From: Mortierella sp. BCC40632
Taxonomy: Eukaryota > Mortierellomycota > Mortierellomycetes > Mortierellales > Mortierellaceae
Assembly (NCBI GenBank): GCA_011634665.1
Contig: WAEK01000034.1
Coordinates: forward strand, 31,001-95,000
Length of the DNA stretch: 64,000 nt
Direction: 5' to 3'
Numbering within the stretch: position 1 is the stretch's first letter; each line of letters starts with the position of its first letter. The position numbers and the translations under genes were made by a program. Below the pieces are notes generated by a model. That model saw nothing but the letters and a program-made list of their open reading frames with translations. It had not been told where the DNA came from and did not search any database. Shown here in pieces: positions 21,151 through 30,559 of this stretch.

Positions 21151-21720
21151 TTAACCAGACATTAGCAATTCTCTCCACCGTATGGGATCTTGTCCTAGCC
21201 CTTCGAGTTCCTCGTCAATGGCCTCGCGCGTCCTCTTGTTCACGTACACAGGCGACCCTCGTGTAAAGGACATGGACAGCTCCCCCCCCAACACAACCTT
21301 GTGTTTTGTCTCATCCACATACCTCCTTAATCCCCTTGCAATCCCGCCAAGCAACACTATCACCATTTTTTTCTCCTCCATATTTATCCTTTCTAAAAAC
21401 CTTTGCGTGAATTCGTCCCAATTATCCACCTCAGCTCCGCTGCTCTCTCCCTCTCTTCCGAACGTACAATTTGTTAGAAAAATCTTTTCCTCTTTCCAAT
21501 TTCTCAAACATTGTTCGAAACTATCGTCACGTTCCGTCTTGTCTATCACTCTAAAGTAATCGGGTATCATATTTGGTGGAGAGTCAACCATTCTGACGGC
21601 TATAGAGGTTTTTGTTGCTGAAGAACATGTCCAGAAAGTACTCTCGCATACATTCCTAGAATCTTGCGCAATAATCACAACGGAGAAGTGAGACGTCAGT
21701 TGGTTGACTATAAAATCCAT
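21151..21720 (-). CDS. Uracil-DNA-glycosylase-superfamily-like protein, degenerate active site (189 aa)
   Basis: Intact minus-strand frame with ATG at 21720. The layout matches the UDG fold: an early VVIIAQDSRN at the place of the water-activating loop motif (GQDPYH in classical enzymes; the Pro-Tyr-His part is not conserved here), FLTNCTFG, NWDEFTQRFLERI, VIVLLGGIARGL, then HKVVLGGELS where the minor-groove HPS loop would be, and a C-terminal GLGQDPIRW typical of the family. If the assignment holds, catalysis is doubtful. The last ~50 residues lie in the composite repeat and exist as detached fragments in copies 2 and 3. Confidence 0.5.
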   Translation of the reverse strand: MDFIVNQLTSHFSVVIIAQDSRNVCESTFWTCSSATKTSIAVRMVDSPPNMIPDYFRVIDKTERDDSFEQCLRNWKEEKIFLTNCTFGREGESSGAEVDNWDEFTQRFLERINMEEKKMVIVLLGGIARGLRRYVDETKHKVVLGGELSMSFTRGSPVYVNKRTREAIDEELEGLGQDPIRWRELLMSG

Positions 21721-21952
21721 TGGAAGTAAGAATGTAGATTGAAATTAAATGAAAAAGTGTAGGTATAAAGTAAGGCAAAAATATGTATACTGTTTGCGTG
21801 TTAAAATTCAAAGGCTAAAAGGAAACTGGTCGAGATTAATTAGATTTATAGAGGAGGGAGTGAAATAATCAAGCCAAATTGGGATAGGATAAAATAGAAC
21901 GCTTTTGGACAGAAATTAAGGATTAAGACTTGAAACGGTGAGCATTTCGATA

Positions 21953-22375
21953 ATGAAGAAAAAAATATGGACAGTTTACAAAAGAAGTGATCATTCTGTA
22001 TCACCTATACAAGCAATAAACGGGACTAGTAAAGTTGAAAGGTGTAAGAGAGAGATTATTAATGAAGTAAAAGTGAAAGAGGCGTATTATTGTATAACAG
22101 GTAAAATACCTCCGGAAGAGTCGACGGATTGCTACATTTTCCTTGAAGATAAGAGGAAAGTATTAATGTCACGGAAAAGTTATTATATTGGGACAGTCCA
22201 TGTCTCAGACATTAATGGAATAACTGCAAATTTTACAGGTAGAATTGTGACGGAAAACGGACAGTTAGATGAAATTAAAAAGGGAGCAGGTATAATTATA
22301 CAAATGGTAGACTTGACAAGGATATTTATTGTAACAGAGGAATTGGAGTATAATTATTATCTAAAGGGTAAATAA
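21953..22375 (+). CDS. Unrecognised small protein (140 aa)
   Basis: The first ATG is at 21953 (MKKKIWTVYKRS). The product is a mixed alpha/beta, Lys-rich protein (GTVHVSDINGITANFTGRIV, GAGIIIQMVDLTRIFIVTEE) without signal peptide or membrane helix. It ends 73 bp before the first F-box gene. No family recognised. Confidence 0.5.
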   Translation: MKKKIWTVYKRSDHSVSPIQAINGTSKVERCKREIINEVKVKEAYYCITGKIPPEESTDCYIFLEDKRKVLMSRKSYYIGTVHVSDINGITANFTGRIVTENGQLDEIKKGAGIIIQMVDLTRIFIVTEELEYNYYLKGK

Positions 22376-22448
22376 ATAAATGAAATGAAAAAAAAAAAAA
22401 AAACTATTAAACAAGGCTATTTGTCGGGGAATAAGTGAAGTAGAAGTA

Positions 22449-23429
22449 ATGGATGCATTAAGTATAGCAGAGATAAGACTCAAGGTCTTGGAATATGTCA
22501 AGGTAGATGAATCCTTTTTGAAAGCACAAAACAATCTTGTGAAGTGCTCGCTCGTTAATCGTGAGTGGAGAAATGATGTGGAAAGGATTAGGTGGGAAAT
22601 TGTAATAATTACAGATGAAATTGGGACCAGAAGAGAATTTATGGATCAGTTCAGTAGAAGCGTATGTTATGTAAAATATTTAGTACTTAATATCGATGAC
22701 ATGCCATCAAGGCTTTTCTCAGGATACAATCTTCAACTTGGAAGGATATTATCGCAAACGTTTGGGGGGATTTTATGTAAGAACCTGAAGAGTTTGAGGG
22801 TAGGGGATTGGATGGGGGGAGCTGGATGGCTGGCAGATTTAGAGACAAGGAGGTATCTTTCTGTAACAGAGAAATGCACTGTATTTCGATTGATAAAGGC
22901 AGCAGAGGAGTTGGAGGAGTTGTGGGTTGATATCAATGGCGTGTTTTTATGGGAGATTGTCCTTGCTGTGAAAGACATCAAAAAGTTAAAGGAAATTAGA
23001 ATGTTATCTGTTTGTTTTGATCTACTATCTATGAAATCTTTACTTAACAACAACAAATCTATTGTAAGTGTAAAGTTTGAGGAGATCTGGATATTTGGAG
23101 AAGTGGAAGATAGCTTGAACAGGGAGTTGTGTATTCAATATTTTAAAAGCTATTCGCCGGATCCACTGATCAAACAATTTGAATTAATTGAGGCATTAAG
23201 CTTAAATGAAGATTCGAATGAGTATGACGTATGTGCAGAGAAAGGAAGTGTTATATTAGGTGAATGTAGAGTGATTGAACAATGGAATGAAGCGACAAAT
23301 CAACAAAGAAAGAGATACTGTGAAAAAATAATTGAGGCTCTGTGTTGTGCAATGGACTGTCACTTCATATTTAAGGATAGGGAAATCATTCGGGGTTATA
23401 CAAGAGTTCAGTCAAAGTTCTTAATATAG
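22449..23429 (+). CDS. F-box protein, tandem paralogue 1 (326 aa)
   Basis: ATG-initiated and uninterrupted. Residues 1-55 carry an F-box of the fungal CSLVNREW type (IAEIRLKVLEYV, then VKCSLVNREWRNDVERIRWEIVII). Downstream are leucine-rich repeat-like blocks (LKSLRVGDWMG, LEELWVDINGV, LKEIRMLSVCFDLLSMKSLL). The 23728-24660 gene aligns along its length, including the FKEMWIFGEIEDS / FEEIWIFGEVEDS block near residue 210, so the two are tandem duplicates. Expected role: substrate receptor of an SCF ubiquitin ligase, by family. Confidence 0.8.
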   Translation: MDALSIAEIRLKVLEYVKVDESFLKAQNNLVKCSLVNREWRNDVERIRWEIVIITDEIGTRREFMDQFSRSVCYVKYLVLNIDDMPSRLFSGYNLQLGRILSQTFGGILCKNLKSLRVGDWMGGAGWLADLETRRYLSVTEKCTVFRLIKAAEELEELWVDINGVFLWEIVLAVKDIKKLKEIRMLSVCFDLLSMKSLLNNNKSIVSVKFEEIWIFGEVEDSLNRELCIQYFKSYSPDPLIKQFELIEALSLNEDSNEYDVCAEKGSVILGECRVIEQWNEATNQQRKRYCEKIIEALCCAMDCHFIFKDREIIRGYTRVQSKFLI

Positions 23430-23727
23430 CCATAGCAGAATTGGAATAGGGATAGGGAAAGGACTTGATGATGAGATAGAGGATGCTACGTATGGACGAA
23501 ATCACCTCAGAAACTTTTCTTAGTTAAGGAGATATTTGAAGTAAAAGATTAAGGCAAAGATAGTGAAATGAAAGGTATTGATAGAAATAGTAAAAGAGAG
23601 AGAGAGATTATGGTATTGGAGAAGATTTGAGAGAGTAAAGTATATAAGGATTATAGAATTCCTAAAAAAAAGAAAAATAAAAAAGGAGAAAGGCAGTCAA
23701 TTGTAGAAAGACACTGAAAAGTGAGAC

Positions 23728-24660
23728 ATGGACATTAATATATTTGAAATCCCGGAAATACGACTCAGAATATTAGCCGATGTTCTAGATGGAAATGGGG
23801 GATGTTTGCCGTCAAACGTTAAAGCATTGGATGGATGTAGTTTGGTTAATAGTGAATGGAGGCGAGATACGGAATATCTGAAATGGAGAGAAGTTTTAAT
23901 ATCAGACGAAACGATTGAATGCGAAAGTTTTCTAACCCAGATGGTAAAACACGCGAGTAAAGTGAGAGATCTGACGGTGACTCTATTGAAAGAAGGTCAT
24001 AAACAACGTCTGGGTAGATTACTTGTAGCCTATTTAGACAGAGGAGACTTTACGTCACTGAGGTCGCTGATTATAGGGAATTGGGAAAGTGCCGATAAGG
24101 AGCCAAGATCAGGATCTCTGAAGCCAATGGAGTCCCAGGCGCTTTTGAGGATAATGAGGGATGCGATAAATTTGGAGGAGATAAAGAGTGACATATCCGG
24201 GATAATGCTCTCAGAGGTTGTCATGGCACTGAAGGATAATATAAACTTGAGAGCCCTTTGTCTAGGAATTGTAATGTTTGATTTGTTGTCATGGAGGAGA
24301 ATAGTGTTAACTAAGCCAAATCTGACAAAGGTGTTTTTCAAGGAGATGTGGATATTTGGAGAGATTGAAGATAGTATTATATTGGATAGATGGATTTTTA
24401 ATCCATTAACCGGAGGCTATAGATTTGACCAATCGATTGATAGAAAAGCCGTGGTATCAGTGATGACGGAGGATCTAAAATATAAGGAAAACGCCAATGT
24501 GAAGGATGTAACATTTGGAACGTATATGGAGATTGATTTTCCAGATGATTCAGATTCGAAAGAGACACTTGTCAACAAGATACTTTTTTTAGCCAAGGAT
24601 ATTTGTCCAAATGTCGCTCGAATTGAGTGTAAAAGGGATTTATGGAATGAAACCTTATAA
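23728..24660 (+). CDS. F-box protein, tandem paralogue 2 (310 aa)
   Basis: ATG-initiated intact frame, about 300 bp downstream of its paralogue. The N terminus has IPEIRLRILADV, then GCSLVNSEWRRDTEYLKWREVLIS (F-box core). LRR-like repeats follow (LRSLIIGNWES, LEEIKSDISG, LRALCLGIVMFDLLSW). The shared WIFGE-EDS block and parallel domain spacing show common ancestry with the upstream gene, with clear divergence, so the duplication is older than the composite-repeat amplification. Confidence 0.8.
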   Translation: MDINIFEIPEIRLRILADVLDGNGGCLPSNVKALDGCSLVNSEWRRDTEYLKWREVLISDETIECESFLTQMVKHASKVRDLTVTLLKEGHKQRLGRLLVAYLDRGDFTSLRSLIIGNWESADKEPRSGSLKPMESQALLRIMRDAINLEEIKSDISGIMLSEVVMALKDNINLRALCLGIVMFDLLSWRRIVLTKPNLTKVFFKEMWIFGEIEDSIILDRWIFNPLTGGYRFDQSIDRKAVVSVMTEDLKYKENANVKDVTFGTYMEIDFPDDSDSKETLVNKILFLAKDICPNVARIECKRDLWNETL

Positions 24661-24960
24661 TAAATTACGAGACTAAGAGTTGACAAGGAAGGTTTTTTAT
24701 TTGTTTATGAAAACACAGAGTTTGATGGAGAATATGATAAAATGGCGATATTTAGTAGATGTATTAAATGTTGATGATGTCATAAAGAAATGTGACATGA
24801 GAAAGATGGGTTAGATTTTGTAGAACAGAGTGCATAACAGAAATACGCGCCTATATAAATAGAGAAGAGTTGTTGACATAAACAAACGTAATAAATGTGG
24901 ACTAATATTTCAGATAGCATGATAGGTATGCACGATGACCGCGTCCATGGTGGAGGTATA

Positions 24961-25053
24961 AAGAAAAGAAAAGAAAAGAAAAGAAAAGAAAAGAAAAGAA
25001 AAGAAAAGAAAAGAAAAGAAAAGAAAAGAAAAGAAAAGAAAAGAAAAGAAAAG

Positions 25054-25087
<34 letters not shown>

Positions 25088-25132
25088 AAAGAAAAAGAAA
25101 AAGAAAAAGAAAAAGAAAAAGAAAAAAGAAAG
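24961..25132. repeat. AAAAG pentanucleotide microsatellite
   Basis: About 170 bp of (AAAAG)n, degenerating to (GAAAAA)n at the right end. It stops only ~15 bp before the ATG of the gene at 25148 and so fills that gene's immediate 5' region. Confidence 0.95.
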
Positions 25133-25147
25133 AGAAGTGGAATTAAA

Positions 25148-25753
25148 ATGGATAAGGATTACAACATTATATACTTAGAGCTCAAGTGCCATGCGAATGA
25201 AATCTACGATAGAGGGACAGGTGTCAAGATTGTTAAGAGCTTTGACGAGTATAAAGAAAATGGGTATATTGGTGTCAGTGCTGATGACATCAAATTTGTA
25301 GAAACTCTTGTTGCGTCAAGAAGGAGAGTTATTCAAAGTAAACTTAAACAGATAACCGGATTATTTAGAAGGAGTGTGTCAAACGGAGATCTGGTTAGAA
25401 TAAGAAATTTTGAGGAGGGTTATGATGGAGATCTGGAAGAAGTGTCAGGATGTTTTGGTGAAGGATTTCATGGAGAGATGTTTGGGGGATTAGTATGTCA
25501 AACTATCAGGAGAAACCCGAGTGAGACGCTAGGACTTTGTAAATCACTGCGCTGTTATCAGAGTTGGCTATTTTGGACTTTGAGATTTTTCGACAATACA
25601 ATCCAGTGTCGTGGTCATAATTTGAAGGGCTGTAAGGAGTATTTGAGGCGGGAATATCAACAATTTTCAATTGATGTCTGGAAGGAGATGGAGATGGTTC
25701 GGAACATAATGATTCGTGTGACAATGACGGAGTATGAAGATATTCCTGAGTGA
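25148..25753 (+). CDS. Unrecognised protein (201 aa)
   Basis: Intact ATG-initiated frame directly after an AAAAG microsatellite. The sequence is ordinary globular-looking, with several Cys and Trp (LGLCKSLRCYQSWLFWTLRFF near residue 135) and a C-terminal amphipathic helix (WKEMEMVRNIMIRV). No signal peptide and no recognised domain. Codon use looks like its neighbours. Confidence 0.55.
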   Translation: MDKDYNIIYLELKCHANEIYDRGTGVKIVKSFDEYKENGYIGVSADDIKFVETLVASRRRVIQSKLKQITGLFRRSVSNGDLVRIRNFEEGYDGDLEEVSGCFGEGFHGEMFGGLVCQTIRRNPSETLGLCKSLRCYQSWLFWTLRFFDNTIQCRGHNLKGCKEYLRREYQQFSIDVWKEMEMVRNIMIRVTMTEYEDIPE

Positions 25754-25866
25754 ATCAGCGACGGTTTAAGGTAGGAGGGCTGTTTTGAGAATGGAAAAGC
25801 AAAGGATGAGTCAGTATTAAATGTTATGTAAAAAGTGTTTAAGGATAGCTGGTAAAAATGCAGAAG

Positions 25867-25874
25867 TATAAAAG
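25867..25874 (+). promoter_or_regulatory. TATA box (TATAAAAG)
   Basis: TATAAAAG 141 bp before the ATG of the first small secreted peptide ORF, close to the usual spacing in this window. Confidence 0.5.
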
Positions 25875-26007
25875 GAGAGTGCTAGAGTTTAGAAAGGAAG
25901 AAAACCTAGAAAGTCATAATTTAAAAGCAGTCAGAAACAAGATTGTCGGTTGAGGAAAGGTATTTGTATAGGAGTTAAAGATTTGAAGGGAACAGTATGA
26001 GTATAAA

Positions 26008-26136
26008 ATGATAATATATTCTCCATTTCATCTGTTTTTGTTTTTACCACTCTTATTTTCGAGGATTATACACGGTCCGTTGCATGAGGTTACTGCGAAG
26101 AGAGCTGTAAATCCTCAATTAAGTAGTGCAAACTGA
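26008..26136 (+). CDS. Putative small secreted peptide 1 (42 aa)
   Basis: A short ATG-initiated frame encoding MIIYSPFHLFLFLPLLFS followed by a polar tail with one Lys-Arg dibasic site (TAKRAVNPQ). The N terminus is a good signal-peptide shape: short polar start, then a long Leu/Phe core. It lies in the first unit of a ~160-bp direct tandem repeat whose second unit keeps an equivalent, longer frame. Conservation of signal-like sequence and start codon in both units supports coding. No known peptide family recognised. Confidence 0.45.
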   Translation: MIIYSPFHLFLFLPLLFSRIIHGPLHEVTAKRAVNPQLSSAN

Positions 26137-26325
26137 AGTCAAAACCAGGTGAAAAGGGCAATATTAAAAGATGTTGTATTCTCCATTTCATCTGTTTTTG
26201 TTTTTTCCACTCTTATTTTCGTGGATTATGCACGGTCCGTTGCATGGGGTTACTGCGAAGGGAGCTGTTAATCCTCAAATAAGCAGGGCAAACAGAAGTC
26301 AAAAACAGGTGAAAAGGACAATATG
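26010..26325. repeat. Tandem direct repeat, 2 x ~160 bp
   Basis: Two units share TATTCTCCATTTCATCTG, CACGGTCCGTTGCATG and CAGGTGAAAAGG at equal spacing (about 163 bp apart). Each unit holds one short peptide ORF. Confidence 0.9.
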
Positions 26326-26335
26326 TGACACCTGA
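26171..26335 (+). CDS. Putative small secreted peptide 2 (54 aa), tandem paralogue
   Basis: Second unit of the tandem repeat. The frame begins MLYSPFHLFLFFPLLFS, again a signal-peptide-like stretch. The first unit's stop is absent here, so the peptide extends to a basic tail with a Lys-Arg site (KQVKRTICDT). Differences from unit 1 are mainly substitutions (for example Lys-Arg to Lys-Gly at the first dibasic site), unlike the homopolymer indels that dominate elsewhere. Confidence 0.45.
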   Translation: MLYSPFHLFLFFPLLFSWIMHGPLHGVTAKGAVNPQISRANRSQKQVKRTICDT

Positions 26336-26378
26336 AAGTAACGAAAACTGGTAACGTTCCCTTTGAATTGTGTCTTAG

Positions 26379-26795
26379 ATGAAAGCGATAATTCAGGTTG
26401 AAACTTATTCAGAAGAAAGAGGATATCTCGTAGCGATTGGGAGGATACTGAAACCATCAACAAACCAACAGTCTAGTTTTTATTATCCACGGGAACCCGC
26501 CGAATTAGGAGAGAAATTCATTCTAAGTTATCATTCATGTTTGCAAAGTGAGATGGAAAGATTTGACAGTTATACAGAGTTGATAAAGTCCTCAAGGAGA
26601 AAAAAGAAAATTGTTGTCGTTGGTTCGGAGAGCGATTTTGATGAGAGGTATTTGTTTTGGGAGAGTTGTAAAATAGACGACGAGAAAGGGCTGAGCTGTT
26701 GGAGATATGGACTTGTGGGAAAGACGCTTTTGAAAAATTTGGAAGCGAGAACATTTATTGAGAAGCAATTGGAATTACAGGAATTGGAAGATTAG
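26379..26795 (+). CDS. Unrecognised protein (138 aa)
   Basis: ATG-initiated intact frame starting 44 bp after the second peptide ORF. The product has a mixed alpha/beta look (KKIVVVGSESDFDERYLFWE) and an acidic helical C terminus (EKQLELQELED). No domain, signal peptide or membrane segment is seen. Confidence 0.5.
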   Translation: MKAIIQVETYSEERGYLVAIGRILKPSTNQQSSFYYPREPAELGEKFILSYHSCLQSEMERFDSYTELIKSSRRKKKIVVVGSESDFDERYLFWESCKIDDEKGLSCWRYGLVGKTLLKNLEARTFIEKQLELQELED

Positions 26796-27303
26796 TTCAA
26801 TAAAAAAAAGGACTATTTTATTGTTGTGTTCAATGTCAAAAGAAAGAAGAGGTGAAGATTGTAAGCGGTTTTAAAAGGTGAAGGAAGTTGAGGCAGTTCC
26901 TGTTTCTGAAATTGTTAACAAGCAACAAGTTGAACTTGCAGGAAAGTTCTATTTCAGAACCCAAAAAATCCACAGATACCAAGAAGGTGTGTAACTTAAT
27001 TGAAATGAGTTAAATTATCACAGACTGATAAAAAGAAGACACAGGGAATGACTGAATAGGTATGTAGGGGAGCTCAACTTTTTAAAATACGAGAAAAATG
27101 AAGAGATGTCCACACATCTTATTTTTGGTTGCAAATGTTTGTATTTTGAAGTTTTCATGGTAGATTGGAGGCAATGTGTCGTCAGTGCGGAGAAGGGATG
27201 ATGTGGCCAAAGGCAAAAATGAAGGATTCAAGGCCTATTTGAACTGGAAATAGTGGTGTTGTGCTTGCTTTGAACGAGCAATGTTCTAAAATAGGTAAAA
27301 GGT
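26796..27303. other. Intergenic stretch
   Basis: About 500 bp between the 138-aa gene and the end of the JmjC gene. I see no ORF, RNA or repeat worth calling. Confidence 0.5.
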
Positions 27304-29998
27304 TCAAGAAAGTAAAAAGTGTTTAGCGAATAAGGTAATGAAAGCATGAGATGAGTTTGATGAAACCATTAACGCGCCGACATACAGGAGATGCTCGATG
27401 TTTGAGAGTTTTTGTCGCAAGTCTTGAACTTCATTCCGTAGGTCCTGGAATTCGGATTGGATTGAATCCATTATGGCCTTCTTCTTAATTGGATGAGAAG
27501 TGTTCTCCCTTAAATCATCAGAAGAACTTTCATTTTCGACCCCTTCATTGTCTTTGCTTTTTGTCAGTCTTTCTTTCTTCGTTTCAAAGATATTCTTTTT
27601 AAAAGCACGATCAATCTTGAGTGTATCAGAGACGCTGCCCATGTTCCTTGTATCTTCGGCAGGATTGTCATACGGAATGACGGTCAGTCTTGGAATGTCT
27701 TGGGGTGTATGGTTGCAAATGTCACAGTTGCATGACTTTGTGCATCTTGGACATAAAAACTGGCTATCCGGAACTTTGGCGATCTCAACCCAACTTTTGC
27801 CCATGCAGTTGTAGAGACAACGCTCACAAAAGAGAAGGCGGCATTTAAAGACTGGCCGATTTTTCCGCCACGTAGCTTTACTTTCAAAGTGTTGAGAGCA
27901 TGACAACATGACATAATGAATCTTTTTCTTTTTACAGCGATGACAAGACTGGAAAAAAAAAAAATGGTTAAAAGGAGATGATGACAAAAGTCAGTTGAAG
28001 TTACAAAGGTTTTTAAGACTTACTTTTTGTGATTGTTTGTTTGTGTGTATAAGTTGCTGAAGTCTGATATAAGCAAGCGAGGCATACGAGTATGGTTCGT
28101 TAAAGGATGTTGATCTGAAGGAAAAGATAAAAAGAATTACAAAATGAGTATGATTGGTTGTCTGTAAAGGGAAAAACTGAGTGGGGGCGAATAGTATTTT
28201 ACCTATAAAAAAAATTGTCCCTTAGCTGTGACGTGTTTGATCTATTCCATGTTAAGATAGCGTTGGAGTAAATCGATCGCAGGAAACCGACTGAAAACAT
28301 TTCTCTCATTTGGAGACTGGATGATCTATGAATACATCCTCGACCCAAAGAGAAACAGAGAAGACAAATATGGTATGGCGAATTGCCTCTCAAGCAGGTG
28401 TTTTCATTGCAGACGAGGTGTCGATTAAATATAACTCCATGACAAAAATCGCAAGTGATTGTCGCAATGTCTGTTCTTGTAGGGTTGAGGGGCTTAATAG
28501 GAAAAGTAAATTTAGAATCGTTACTCACACAGTCCCAATTAATCCATTCGCCCAGGAGTAGATCTTCAAAGAGTCGCAAAATGGTTAGGAAGGATTTGTT
28601 GAGAGACTCTCTTGAGAACTTTCTGCATTCGGGCTCATTGTTTAAAATGGAAGTGAAGCCATCTAATGTGCGCAAAACAATCTCTCCTGTATTGTAAATA
28701 TCTGGACGGAAAATCCTAGAAGGTGGTGGATAGGACACTGTTATTAAAGAAGAATTTAGGTGTGTAAAGCTAGGAAAAGACGGCAAAGAACATACTGTCG
28801 ATATGTTGGAATCACTTTGTTAATGGCCAAATCGATGGTCTCTGATGTAAAGGAGTTCCATGCTACCTTCATTGTCGTTCGTCCCTACAAAGAAAGTAAT
28901 CAGTTAGTTGTGGCTACATTGGAAGTATTGGAAAATCAGGGTATTTTCAAACTTACAAAGTTTACAACTTGGTGATATGACATTGATGGGATATACACGA
29001 GATCACCAGGGACTTGTTTCCCAACATAAATTGGGAAATTTGCTTTTGCCAAGTCATCTGGGTATACGAAGTAATTTTCGTGTGAGGGGACTTGACCCAA
29101 AGATGTAAGAAGCTGGTCCATTTTTGGGGCGTCACTCTCATGAATCATAAACCATATTGTGTACGAGTCACTGTTTGCGAATAGCATTAGGTTGTATGCT
29201 GGCGTGGCCAATAAGTCCATATGAAGTGGGGTCCTAAAAGGGAGTCGCTTGGGTTAACACAAAGTCTCGATTACGGAAAATTTCAAAGACCTTATTTTTA
29301 TTACTTGCCATGAACCATTTTGTCCGAGATAGAGCAACAGGTTTTCGGTTGCAGAGACTCCAAGAAATGTGTCTAGGGATAACCAATTAGGAAGGAGAGA
29401 ATATTAAATTAGATTAATATTTCGCATTTGGTTTTGTAAAAGGAGGGTGAAAAAGTTAAACTTACTAAGGTCATGGTTACCGTGATGGCGAATTACATCG
29501 GGAATTATTCGCTTCATCAGAGCATCATTCCATTCTTTTGGACATGAGAGGTCTTTTGCATAGAGCAGTGACTTTTTGTTTTTAGACGGCGGTGGGTTTT
29601 CATGAACATTTTCAATGTATTCATTTGTTGGAAGGATAACATTCACTCCTTTTTTTTGGTCCCAACAATTAATTTCTATATGTTTTAAGAAAAGAGTCGA
29701 TTCAGTCTTAGTGCGAAGCCAACAAAGAGTCTTTATGGCAAACCTAGAAGCAAGGCTTACTTTGAGTCCCCTGGAGATCCTTAAACCTTTGTAGCGAAAA
29801 TTCAGATTTGTCCCAATCTGGAGACTGTGTGAAATCTCTTATAATGATAGGGGACTTTGAAGTAAGTAGAGAATTAAGGGAGGATAAACTAGAGTCGGAG
29901 AAATCAATTTCAGCTATTGACAGTGGTAGAAAGGGTGGGCCTCTAGCGATAAGAGTATCGTAGTCAATGGTAGAAAGGTCGATGCTTGACTGGTTCAT
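27304..29998 (-). CDS. JmjC-domain protein with zf-4CXXC_R1-like zinc cluster (spliced)
   Basis: A multi-exon minus-strand gene with ATG at 29998. The N terminus has LLTSKSPIIIRDF; the next exon has LLYAKDLSCPKEW. The JmjC core contains GSWTPLHMDLLATPAYNL, giving the Fe(II)-binding H-x-D at 29215-29223 after splicing, and the distal His in SMSYHQVVN at 28972-28974, followed by TMKVAWNSF. C-terminal parts carry a CDFCHG...CLLC segment and a cluster CHRCKKK...CERCLYNCMG...LCPRCTKSCNCDIC, as in zf-4CXXC_R1 domains. Donors read GTAAG (for example + 29459-29463 and 28951-28955). Family role: 2-oxoglutarate- and Fe-dependent histone or protein demethylase/hydroxylase in the nucleus. It is divergent from the CRN gene. 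Some frame joins were not fully traced. Confidence 0.8.
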
Positions 29999-30107
29999 TT
30001 TGAGAAAGTTGAAAGTCGGGGGATTGTGAGGAGAAGGATAAAGGCGAAGGCGGAAAATGAGCTTCACTGAGAGAAAGTAAAGTAGAAAAAGCAGTCAGGA
30101 TTCAGAC

Positions 30108-30179
30108 TGGCGCAGTCGAACATCGAAATGGCGCATTCAATCATCGAACTGGCGCATTCAATCACCGAATAGGCGCGGT
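30108..30179. repeat. 21-bp tandem repeat in the JmjC/CRN divergent promoter
   Basis: About three and a half units of TGGCGCATTCAATCATCGAAC, partly degenerate, between the two divergently transcribed genes. Period and position fit an array of regulator sites, but this is inference. Confidence 0.75.
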
Positions 30180-30440
30180 CTATAATCTTACTGGTTAGCT
30201 GACAGTCTTTTTAAAAAAGTAGGCATTTCTTGAACTGAAATTCCCTGGTCTCGGGCTCTTCATGGCCAAAGAATTCGTTTGGTTATAATGCTAATGTGTT
30301 AGGTGGGAAGGATGCAGATTTGGATGCATGCTTGTGAGCACAACTTCAAATTAAGGGGCTGCATCGTGGCAAATGCGTGGCAAAATGTAAGGGACGATGA
30401 TGTCTTTGCAGGGATCTTGTCTGGGGAATCGGTCTTTGCC

Positions 30441-30448
30441 TATAAAAT
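30441..30448 (+). promoter_or_regulatory. TATA box of the CRN gene (TATAAAAT)
   Basis: TATAAAAT about 119 bp before the ATG at 30560, matching the spacing seen at other genes here. Confidence 0.5.
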
Positions 30449-30559
30449 TTAAATCATTATGGTCATCTTTCTTCTCTACCTTGTTCCTCAGTTTCTCCTT
30501 ATCCCTTGTTATCTCATTGTCAACTCAATATTTCTATTCCACACGGCATCTGGGAAGTC

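Larger units (their letters stand above)
17620..21297 (+). repeat. Composite repeat, copy 1 (IGS-like + 28S + CRN-header-like gene unit)
   Basis: This segment recurs at 39489-43166 and 53726-57397 in the same orientation and order: G-rich AG-dinucleotide and ~120-bp subrepeats, antisense 28S 3' end, hairpin, G-rich TATA promoter, two protein genes, and the last ~150 bp of a UDG-like gene. Homology to copies 2 and 3 ends abruptly near 21297, inside the UDG-like gene, which only here is complete. Copies differ mostly by 1-8 nt indels in homopolymers and microsatellites and by very few substitutions, so the amplification is recent. Confidence 0.9.

Noticed and set aside
24895..25146. Lys-rich ORF across the AAAAG tract
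   Set aside because: Pure translation of a microsatellite.
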